Below, piece by piece: positions 54,769-64,000 of a DNA stretch of 64,000 nucleotides (position 1 is the first letter of the stretch; every line of letters begins with the position of its first letter). The stretch is from Sclerotinia nivalis (Eukaryota > Ascomycota > Leotiomycetes > Helotiales > Sclerotiniaceae). Where the stretch lies: the NCBI GenBank assembly GCA_029531795.1, contig JAPEIS010000018.1, positions 434,001 to 498,000 on the forward strand. The letters run 5' to 3'. The translations under genes were made by a program, and so were the position numbers. The notes below the pieces were generated by a model. That model made no database searches and was not told the origin of the DNA. It worked only from the letters and a program-made list of their open reading frames with translations.

Positions 54769-55858
54769 TCAGAGTATAACACATCTGCACCCGGCATTAC
54801 TTTCACCATCTTCTCTGCCTCGACTCGTGGATTTCGCTTTCGATGCATCTTCCTCGTCAACTATATCTTGCGGTCTAATAGTCATATGTACCACATTTGA
54901 TGTGTCGAGATTGAATTTACATGCTGTGAGAAGTGGATGTTAGCTAAATAGATCGTAGAACCGATCGTTACCACAAGAATATATATCAAGTGACTCTGAT
55001 CTCACACTCAACCTTGTGACCAACGGCCTCATCTAAATTGAAAAAAAAAAACATACCTTTCAAAGCTTCCTTATCATCCAACAATTTCCCAAAGAATATC
55101 AATCGTATGCTACTCGGACTACTCGGTTTCGTTTCCCATTCTTCCCTCCATTCCCTTAATATTAACTCTTTCAGTGTATATATACTAATACTAAGAGGAT
55201 CCTTCTTCCCATCTTCCGTAACACCTGGTACCGTAACAGCGCGTTTGGTTAAATATTTCTCGTCGATCTTATATGGATGGCGGGCGCCAGATCCAAGTAA
55301 CAGAGTAATGGTGAGCGCAGGCCCAGCATCGACAGCGGTGGGTGCTGGCATTATAGAGGTCGATTCGGTAGAGGGGCCGATGGCTTCGGAACCAAGTCGT
55401 GCTCGCGTTGGTCGGGACTCCTGAGCGTCGGAGGATGATTCAGTTGCAGGGGCTTTACCTTCGCTTTTTGACATCGTTGGTGGCGGCGCGGGCGCAGGAT
55501 CGGTCGGTGAAGATTCGTCGTTCGTGGTATATTGTGCGGTCAATTGTTCTTGAGACGCAGATCTTTCATCTTCAACTCTTGCGTATTGATTTGAAGAGTC
55601 AACCATGTCTGCCGTCGTGGTGGTTGTTGTTGTTGTGGGTAAAGCTGAAGATGTGGATGGATAAAATTGATAATCGGATGTTATGGGTGATGTTTCCGGA
55701 ATCAAAATATCGTTCAATAGACCCGACGTTCCTGCGCCTGCTATTGACCTTTTTGAAGTACCAAATTCATCCATCTCAACTGGTGCGGTATTTGATGATA
55801 TATGTGTGGTTTGAATAGGGTCAGTACCATGGCCTGCGCCCGATGTCGAACTCGCCAT
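54769..55858 (-). CDS. UBL3/MUB-like ubiquitin-fold protein with C-terminal CaaX box
   Basis: Exons 55858-55057 and 54923-54769 (intron GTATGT plus T-tract...CAG), 318 aa. Residues 1-180 are low complexity (Ser/Thr/Pro/Ala). Residues about 185-300 form a ubiquitin-like domain: LTITLLLGSGARHPYKIDEK, ISIYTLKELILREWREEWE, SIRLIFFGKLLDDKEALKAC, and after the splice KFNLDTSNVVHMTIRP. The protein ends GCRCVIL, so CVIL is a prenylation (CaaX) signal with an extra Cys before it, as in membrane-anchored ubiquitin-fold proteins (UBL3/MUB). These recruit E2 enzymes or sort proteins at membranes; that role is inferred. Without the last 51-residue exon the domain would lose its final strand and the lipid anchor. 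Confidence 0.85.
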
Positions 55859-58800
55859 TGGTTGAATTTGAGTCGTTTTGAGGTGCAGGTGAGAGTGGAA
55901 AATGGGGTATCTAGCGCCCTGTACTGTGAAGAGAAAATGGGGGGATCCACGGCTGTAGACGGATTGAGCCGGTGATTGATAGATATATCTGGGGAAACCA
56001 AGCTTGAAATATCGAAAGATATTCCTTTATGTATAATCAGAATGAGATTTGACGGGATTGATTCCTTTTAAACAAGAAATACCCGAGTTTGAATTAAGTA
56101 AAATGAAGGTATTCCGAGTATTTGAAAGATATCAAAAATCAAGCTATATTAACAGAAGTAAGAATAGGAAGATAGATAATTCAGGTTTATAATGGAAAAA
56201 GGGAAAAACAAGAGTGAATATCAAATACTTACTAAAGGTACAGTAGTGAAGTAGTAGTGGAAGTAGATGATTGAATCAAGATCAAATTTGGACTGTCCGA
56301 ACCAATCGGTTTATTTTTGGGGGGGGGGGGGGGGGCTATTTTGATTGTCGATCCTCCAGAAAATAATAAGGTCTTTGAACGTTTTGCCTTTACGCTTTAT
56401 GCTTTATAATTTATAATTTATAATTTGAAGAACTTGGTGCTGTTAGACTCGTATTTTCGGGATTTTAAATGATTCCGATATCATATCTCGTATTGCTGGT
56501 AAATCCTTTGAAGATACTACTGAGTGCCGAATGTATTTAATGATGTTGATGTTGATATTGGATATTGATGTCTGTTGAGTATGAAGTAACAGCAAGTGAA
56601 TTGCCAAGATGTTTAGAATACCTTAGTGACCTTATTGATTAAAAAGCTGGAAATGTCAATTGATCCCTCTTTACCAATTGAATGAATTTGTCTCTATTAG
56701 GTTTGTTTGTAGGTAGGTGTTGTTCTTCAAATCGTTTCTTTCCACTGTTTTCGGGTACCAAGTACTATCTCCCCTTCTGTTTCCAGTTTCCTTAGCACGC
56801 TTATTTATGCTTTCAGGGTCAGGAAACATCCCGTAAACCCCGTAAACCCCGAAATGACATCCACTCACAAGCCTAAAAACGAACACTGTGTGCTTCATGG
56901 CAATCATTGGCATACTCTATAATATAAATATAAACTTCATCTAGAATCTGGGAATGGGAAAACATCCAAACCACATCACACCATATCGCCCGCTATCAAT
57001 CAATTATACTTATAAATGCAAACATCAAGCAATCTTCTGTCATCGTTTCAGATTACATGATCCAAGTCTATTAAATCGTGTTGTTGTCTACATGTGCCAT
57101 TTGGAAACAATCAAATGGCAATTGTTTTCAAGATTCAGTCTCATCACATCGTCGTTCAACACGACTTGTTACATTATCACTCCAACCATATGCTTGGTTC
57201 ATGGCCTATGTTCTACAAGTATTCATAGGTTGGACTTGTACTTCTTTTATCGTCAATTCCTACCTCCCGGATTCAATTTGAGGACATGAACTCGAATCTC
57301 GTACCCCTATTTCATCTATTTTCCGGAAAATCTGGTCTCGTATGTCATGGCAACAAGACATTTCCAAAGTCAGCTGGTGACTGCTCAGAGATGTTCGTGT
57401 AATGAGCGACTATTTCACGACAGTAGATACTTCAGGAACTCGAGTAAAGATTCCTAAATGGAATACATCAGCCTTATATAAATACAGCATTCTTTCCTTC
57501 GCAAAGTTCCGCAAAGGGGAAGGTCTAAAGCACTAGAAGACGTGTGTGCCAAACTCACCATGTTTTACGCTCAGACAAATGGAACTTGCGGTGCAGGTTA
57601 CACGCAGATCAAATGTTTGGTCATAAATTCTGACATGTAGGTCATTCGAAAGAACTTTACCAGGAAATTGGTCTTGGAGGCTTTGCCTACTTGTCGGCGC
57701 AGAAGCTGTTTACATAATTTGCGGATCGCTCGGAAAACCACTCGAAGTTTCAATGGTTTCCATTCCATCCCAGAATTAGTCTGTCGCCGGTTACTCCCGT
57801 CATGATTGGCTTTGTTCTCGCAGCTGCTCTGTACCTATTAGGAGTAAAGAAATCAATATCTACATGGATAACCTTTCGGATAGCCTTCCGACAGCCAGGA
57901 TCGCAGGACCGATACTCTGTTTTAGACATACCTTCTTGGAGGTTTGTGATCTCAGTTCTTTCCATGCACAATTGCATTTCTGTGATTGGTATGTTCCTCG
58001 TTCTTATCTATGGTGCCATTCCCAATACGAACGAATACCTGTCCCGACTGTGACATCTGGAGGGATGCTAAGCAGCAATTACGTTGAGAGCTGGACTCTA
58101 TAGCACGGGATGTTGTTTTGCCGCCTTTGAGCGACCAAGGTGAGTGATTGTTGGTTGATACAATCTTGAGAATTCTTAAACTTTCTTTGGGACCTGAGTT
58201 TGGAAAGCGCCCGTTCCTTGATTGTTTTCCAACACGAGAAAATCTCGTCTCGGCCCAGCGGCACGGCAAGAAAATCTCGGTATGCGATCCTGCAGCAATT
58301 GAAGACGTTTATATCATCCAGACATAGGCTCATGATCACATCACAACAAATGCATACTGCCACCAGTGTTCGCGATCGCCGCCTCTATGACTGCCCCACA
58401 CTTCTTCTCCTCCCTTTTAGATTTTGGTCGTGGCGGTTACAATGGACCTAGCGATGACTCTGAGGATGAAGATCGACCACCTTGACCATATTCATGTTTA
58501 CAAAGCCAATCCAAGCCAATCCAAGCCAAATTCAAATACTGGTCAGATTGCAGAGGGATGTTAAGCGGTCATCGCTGCTCTCCTTTTCCGGGTGTTGAAA
58601 GAAACACGAATAGGGGTCAATCGACAGTACGGGGATCGCTTTACCTACCAAACTATAGGACGTACCGCGAACCTTCTAATATCTTTGCGGAGAGTTATGA
58701 CGCACAAGAACTTTGTCTCGAACCTGGCGACTCTTGCTCCAATATAAAAAAAACCCCCCTAAAGAACTTCATATTGTATGAGAAATAACTCATCCGCCTG

Positions 58801-60083
58801 CGTCAAATCAATACCTTTTGAACATCCAACTTTCGTCTCATGTATCCATCATATGAATCAGCGCCGAGTGCCTATTGAACTCCCAGATCTCTCTCTTCAT
58901 TCGCGAGCGCCTCTCACCGCAGAAACACATCGAAGTCAACACACTCAAGCACATACTCTAAGTGTTTAAGACTCGAATCAAAGCTTTGTGTCTATATTTG
59001 TCGCTAGGTTCTGATGAGCTTCGTTTCGGGTAAGTGGACCAACCAAATATGGACTCCGGGATTGATTACTTGTCTCTGCATGGAATAATCATGGAGATGC
59101 TACCATGAACACCTCTTCCTTCACCCTTCTAAAAGGCGCATCTTGGAAAATCGAAGGTTCTAGTTTCGTTATTCTGGGTTCTTAAGCAGAAATGAAGACG
59201 GAGAGGAGCAGGTTTGGAGGAGCATAAGGGAGAAAGGGGCTTTACTAGGGCGTACTGACTGGCTGGTGCGTATGGGGAATCGGGGTCAAAGGAGCATATG
59301 ATGAATATGCTTAACACAAAATGGTTACATGGCGGGAGAATCCACGCTGGGGCAGAGGGTGAGGTGCATATGAGAAGATAGGAAGGTATTGATCGGAGGT
59401 TATTGGAATGTCGTTGGGTTCAAACTTCAATACCAAGAGGAAAGGAGCATCATGACGAAACAGAAGATCTATAGGTAGATGCTCAAACTCATGATGAAGT
59501 TCAATAGACGTAAGAAATTTGCTTGCTTTAATTATATAAAACCTAGGGTTATATTGAATGTATATATCTTCTCGAATTCCTCACATTCCTTCTTTTGAAT
59601 CAAGAAGAGTCGAATTAATGATCGTTGGAGTAATAATATTGATGTGGGAGACAAATTCGGCATAGATAGATATATATATCGCGTTATATACAATAGGAGG
59701 ATATTGCAGACTGTAAAGAAAAGAAAAGAAAATATATTTTTCAAATAAAATACTAAAATCAAACATAACCCCCTAGCTCCAACAAGACATTTACACAACC
59801 CCCTTTCAGCTTCAAGTCGGTACGTGCATAGGCTCAACCCCCCACAAATTCGGGGCAAATTCGGGGACCACCACACCTATTGGTATTGGTGTCCGATTGA
59901 CTGCTTTCACAACCACATTACGATAATAATGATATGAGATGAAATAAATGATCGGGTAGCTAAATGCCTCATTATTAGATGTTGGTTTTGCTATTCCTGG
60001 TTCAATTACCCTCCAATCTTATCTAAACTCCCACCACTCGCAAGCTCCTCGTACTCGCGGTCGCATGCCCCAATGCGCCGCAA
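55859..60083. other. 4.2-kb divergent gap, no confirmed gene
   Basis: Largest gap in the window. It contains a G17 run (56319-56335), a duplicated CGTAAACCC unit near 56832-56850, and AT-rich stretches. Around 58140-58560 there are coding-like fragments with splice-like signals (GTATGC near 58279, CCTTTTAG at 58414-58421), but no complete gene could be assembled. A long promoter, a decayed gene or a non-coding transcript all remain possible. Confidence 0.4.
56319..56335. repeat. Poly(G) tract, 17 bases
   Basis: Uninterrupted run of 17 G preceded by TTATTTTT, upstream of the UBL gene. Length may be inaccurate because homopolymers are error-prone in sequencing. Confidence 0.85.
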
Positions 60084-62084
60084 ATGGCGTCCCGAAACCC
60101 TCAGCATGTGTTTCCTAAGACATCATCAGATGAGCATTTAGATGAGCATTTAAACGCGCATGTTAGTTCGAGTTCCTCGAGCACTACTTCTGCAGAGGTG
60201 AAGGTCGCGCATCTGACGCCAGATTTTGATTCGGATGAGGCAGATGATAGTGATGGTGATTCGGATTTAGCTATGCTTATGCGGAGTATGGGTATGAGAG
60301 GAGGTGAGGATGGACAGAGAGGAACTTATAAGATGCAGAGATGGGAACCTGTGGGGAAGAAGAAGGAGAAACCTAAAGGGGGAAACAAAAATGGTGAAGA
60401 TTTAAATTTCGATATGGATTCGTATGAGGAGAATAGTCAGAATGTTTATCGTGATGAGACTGGTGAAACTGGTGGGAGGAGGGGCAGTCTCTCGACAATA
60501 CAATCATATCAATTATATACGCCAGATGAAGAACGAATTGTGGTGAGAAAATTCGATAGGAAATTGGTGGTTTTTGTTGCGTTGTTGTATATGTTGAGTT
60601 TCTTGGACAGATCAAGTATATTCACCTCTTTCACTACCACTCTTTCTTCCGCTTCTCGTCAATAAAAGGAGTTAAAATCATGCTAACCATTTCTTTATTC
60701 AGATATCGGGAATGCGAAAATAGCCGGTCTAGAACGAGATCTACATTTGGATTCGAATAAATATGAATGGGTTATTACGGCATTTTATATCGCATATATC
60801 TGTTTCGAATGGATGAGCATATTATGGAAAATTATACCCGCGCATATTTACATAACAGTTATCGTCCTATCTTGGGGTATCATTGCATCTCTCCAATCTA
60901 TAGCGACATCCTTTGCGGGGCTACTTGTTCTACGCACATTACTGGGGATAGGAGAAGCTGGATTCACGGGAATACCATTTTATCTATCCTTTTTCTTCAA
61001 GAGAGAAGAATTAGCATTTAGAACCGGGATTTTCTTGAGTGCTGCTCCTCTCGCAACTTCATTTGCAAGTTCTTTAGCATGGGGAATTGTTAAACTTGGA
61101 GAGCGTTCCCCTATTGCACCATGGCGACTTCTCTTCCTCGTTGAAGGATTCCCTAGCGTTCTTGTCGCCCTTTTCGCATGGCATCATATTCCTGATAGTC
61201 CCAACACCGCTCCCTATCTCACCACCCGCGAAAAGAAGATCGCACGGCTACGTCTTCGCCATGAAATAACTTCAACTCCCAATTCCAAAACCAAGCCATC
61301 ATCCGGTCTCAAAATTAAAGAAGTACTTCTAACTCTCCGGGACCCCAAAATTTATCTCACAGCCCTCATGTTTTTCTTTTCCAACATGTCCTTCAGCAGC
61401 ATGCCCATCTTCCTCCCCACAATCCTAACACACATGGGTCATTCCCCCTCAACATCCCAAGCCCTCTCCGCACCACCCTACCTTCTCTCCTTCCTCTCCG
61501 TCCTCCTAACCTCCTACCTCTCCGATAAACTGCGCACCCGCTCCCCCTTCCTCCTCTTCCATGCCCTCCTCTCTTCCCTCGGCTACACCCTCCTCACCCT
61601 CCCACCCCACCTCCTCTCCCCCACAATCCGCTACCTAGCAATCTACCCCGCCTGCATAGGATTCTTCTCCGTAATCACCATCCTCATAACCTGGACCCTC
61701 AACAACCAACCCTCTTCCTCGCGTCAAGGAACCGGTTTCGCCATCATGCAGATTATCGGGCAATGTGGACCGCTTGTTGGCACGAGACTTTATCCAGAAC
61801 ATCAAGCTCCGTTTTATAGACAGGGAATGGGTGTCTGTGCCCTGGTTATGATGGTTGTGGCGATTCTTGCTACGGGCTTGAGATGGTGGTTGGTGAGGGA
61901 AAATCGGAAGGGTTGGGAGAGGTATGAGAGGGTGGGTGGGGATGGGGATGGGGATGGGGATGGGGATGGGGATGGGGATGGGGATGGGGATGGGGATGGG
62001 GATGAGGAAGAGGGGAGGGGACTTGTGGGGGATGGGAAGAGAGGGGCTAGGGGGAGGAGTACCCCGTTTCAGTATATGCTTTGA
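60084..62084 (+). CDS. MFS transporter, anion:cation symporter (allantoate permease/Dal5-like) type
   Basis: Exons 60084-60615 and 60703-62084 (intron GTATAT...CAG), 637 aa. The splice rebuilds FLDRSNIGNAKIAGL, the TM1 signature of this fungal MFS family. Residues 1-160 are an acidic Ser-rich cytosolic leader (DFDSDEADDSDGDSD). Helices then include RKLVVFVALLYMLSF, EWVITAFYIAYICFEW, VLSWGIIASLQSI, LLVLRTLLGIGEAGF, WRLLFLVEGFPSVLVALFAW and others to WWLVREN near residue 575. The likely substrate is a small organic anion or vitamin-like compound, undetermined. The C-terminal tail has 11 Gly-Asp repeats (residues about 589-611) from an 11-copy GGGGAT array. The coding strand is C-rich at about 61440-61720, then G-rich to the stop. 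Confidence 0.87.
61938..62004 (+). repeat. Coding hexanucleotide repeat (GGGGAT)11
   Basis: Eleven GAT triplets spaced exactly 6 bases apart (61941 to 62001), separated by GGG, in frame with the MFS transporter and translated as poly(Gly-Asp). Runs of four G every six bases could form G-quadruplex structures. Confidence 0.95.
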
Positions 62085-63108
62085 GTAGATCAGATTTGAA
62101 TGGAAATGTCAGATGAATGTGCTCGATTAATCTGATTGATATATTTTGTTTTGCGTCCGACTTTCTTTGTGGTTTTATATGCTGTTTATTTCTATATGAG
62201 ATTACATCTATAGAGTGTTTACCCTAGTATGCGGCGCCTGCTTCTGGTTTTCTCTCATACTCCTCATTCCATGCCTAGCGAACATTCAAGATTCCAATTT
62301 CACAATATCTCAAAAATATTCAAATTCTACCTAGTAGTCTCCGAATTTCCGCACTTCGTTTTAGATGAATAACACTAGATATCAGGATATCTATTTTTAG
62401 TCAGTCGAGAGATGATGAATTTATCAAATGTGTCATTTGCTGGACTGGAGTGCAGTGTAGTGTAGTGTAGTGTAGTGCTCTGTCCTTTTTTTTGTTCTTC
62501 TCTTTTCTTCTTTTTTCTCTCTTTTTTCTCCCTAAAATCATCTCTACTCTAAAGGCAAACTTTTGTAGTATTACGATAGTTCGGGCGCCAGTTTGCAAGT
62601 CTTTGGTGTTGGGTTGGGTTCCTGGATCTGTGAATCGATGAATAGAATAGAACTTAACAATCCGAGGAGATTTTTCATTCTAAATACCATCCATCAATAT
62701 ATAGTAGATTCGATTCAATATCCTCTCCAAGTCTCCAAGTCTTCATGATCCAAACGGATTCAAACGGATTCAACCAATCTAGTACAAGGATTCTCTCAAA
62801 TATCGGAGTTGGGAATCTTGCTGCGTGCACTGGGTGTATGGGATAAATCGCACGGTGAAGGGGAATTATTGCATTGAAGCTGAAAGGATGATTTAGTTGT
62901 CAAAATTTGAAATTGGGAATTGGTAAGTGAGTGTTATGAGGTAGATGAGAATGTCTTCGGGAACTCTTTTGTATTAAGATTGAGCGCAGAGTATCACCTA
63001 GAATAAGAATCCGTTTCGCTGGACTAGTATTTGATATACTACAGTCTACTGTACGATTACTGCTCTCGAAATACTTTATCATATGCTCATCCAGTGCAAT
63101 CGCCTATT
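62085..63108. other. Convergent intergenic
   Basis: 1 kb between the MFS stop and the stop of the Cys-rich gene. A pentanucleotide array (TGTAG, four copies at 62456-62475) and a T/C-rich run follow. No gene is recognised. Confidence 0.45.
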
Positions 63109-64000
63109 CTACACCCCCCTTCCATCCCCCTTAACCTCCCACCACTTCCTCCTCACATCCCACCACATATTCCCCAACTCTTCCAAATTCTCTAACCCCC
63201 TAATCTTTAATCTCGCTCCTTCTACTAGTAATCCCTCCAACTCCACAAAACAGCAAATGAACCTTCGAGCTTCTTGTCTTGAGCCTTTTCCAAGATAACT
63301 CGATTTGGTGGACGATGTTGAAGAAGTGAGGTCAATTTCTAGTCCTTCGAGGTGATCGATGAATGGTTTTAGTACTGTTATTGCGGATGCGAGGATATCG
63401 GGTTCCATATGTTCGGAGGAACTAGTTAGTTGGACGTATTTGATCTTGCGAGTGGTATCGAGACCCAAGCGGGAAAGAACATGATGCGGCTAAATTCACA
63501 CTATTAGTCCTCACTTTATCTCTAAGAATTAGAGAGCAAGTCATCACTCACCCTCCTCTCATGTCCACAAACCCCATGACACCACGAATTCATACAATGA
63601 GCATGTCTCCAAGCGCCCCTCGCCCTACCATGCCACCTACTAGCCTTCTCATAGTCCCTCCTCCGCTGATCCCTCATCATCTTACAACAAGTCGCACAAT
63701 GAATATCCTCGATATCAAATACCCAGTAGCGTTCGCTGGCAACGGTCCCGGCTATTTCTCGTATGATGGCGTAGTCTTCGGATTTATCTTCGACTTGGCT
63801 GGAGCGCTTGGAGCCGTTGAGATAGAGATGCATGTTTTTGGGTGAGGTTTCGAGGAGGTAGTTTATTATGGTGGCTTTGGGGAATTGGGGTCGGGGGGTG
63901 GTTATGATGTTTGGGGTTTTTGCTGGAGTGTTTTTCGCGTTGTTTGGAACGAATCCTGATACTTCAAGCTTGGTATTGTTCGTCGTGAACCTGTATATTG
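63109..64000 (-). CDS. Cys-rich hypothetical protein, 5' end beyond the window
   Basis: Exon 63489-63109 and exon 64000-63552, joined over a GTGAGT...TTTAG intron. The frame stays open to the right edge, although a TACAG just inside the edge may be an acceptor. The visible part reads TKLEVSGFVPNNAKNTPAKT, then FPKATIINYLLETS, MHLYLNGSKRSSQ and a Cys/His-rich block with spacing suggestive of zinc binding (IHCATCCKMM ... HAHCMNSWCHGVCGH). The C-terminal exon is helical and acidic/hydrophobic (MEPDILASAITVLKPFIDHL) and ends WWDVRRKWWEVKGDGRGV. I do not recognise the family; F-box-associated fungal proteins are one possibility. The coding strand goes from C-rich to G-rich at the 3' end. Confidence 0.6.

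Noticed and set aside
57802..58053. 83-codon frame with a hydrophobic stretch
   Set aside because: Looks membrane-like by composition but overlaps an equally long frame in another phase, with no recognised homology.
1..64000. tRNA, rRNA, CRISPR, insertion sequences, intact transposons
   Set aside because: No convincing cloverleaf with a TTC-arm, no regularly spaced direct repeats with spacers, and no transposase or terminal inverted repeats were found by eye.

Overview
This window looks like nuclear DNA of a filamentous ascomycete (Pezizomycotina). Genes have short GT-AG introns with CTAAC/TACTAAT-like branch points. The families are typical of these fungi: a siderophore-type NRPS without thioesterase, Zn(II)2Cys6, a kelch/TM surface protein, and a SMY2-type GYF protein. 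Intergenic DNA is AT-rich and often 1-4 kb long. From general impression I would place it in the Leotiomycetes, perhaps near Botrytis/Sclerotinia, but that is an inference. I saw no tRNA, rRNA, CRISPR array, bacterial-type operon or intact transposon.

Layout. 1-3087 (+): 3' end of a multidomain NRPS resembling the ferrichrome-type siderophore synthetase SidC/NPS2. 3777-4673 (-): glycine-zipper, His-rich protein. 6252-7493 (-): disordered protein. 9295-14136 (+): four-exon GYF-domain protein. 14571-17459 (+): EMW1/TTC27-like TPR protein. 17771-19456 (-): RQT4/TRIP4-like zinc-finger protein. 19647-21359 (-): multi-pass membrane protein. 22486-23474 (-): SAM methyltransferase frame with an in-frame stop. 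23475-25513: AT-rich gene-free stretch. 25514-27403 (-): kelch/TM protein. 28015-28789 (+): small membrane protein with a doubtful first donor site. 29316-30958 (+): class V aminotransferase-fold enzyme (Egt2-like). 32173-34401 (+): disordered Ser-rich protein. 35368-36105 (+): RNase H domain protein.

37099-38644 (-) and 39614-40646 (-) are proline dehydrogenase and pyrroline-5-carboxylate reductase, neighbours that catalyse opposing steps between proline and P5C. 41806-45405 (-): HST3/HST4-type sirtuin whose catalytic fold is split by a roughly 510-residue insert carrying a complete Zn(II)2Cys6 motif. 46914-47618 (+): three-exon, 200-aa aromatic-rich protein of unknown function. 50499-52595 (-): tandem ABC ATPase without membrane segments, divergent from UMP1 (53165-53770, +). 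54769-55858 (-): UBL3-like ubiquitin-fold protein with a C-terminal CVIL box. 60084-62084 (+): MFS transporter with a Gly-Asp repeat tail. 63109-64000 (-): Cys-rich protein running off the right edge.

Most genes are housekeeping and functionally independent. The clearest functional pair is PUT1/PRO3. The most unusual protein is the sirtuin/Zn2Cys6 composite. A recurring structural pattern is a switch from C-rich to G-rich sequence on the coding strand towards the 3' ends of several genes. Exon boundaries were read by eye from splice signals and frame continuity, with no transcript data.
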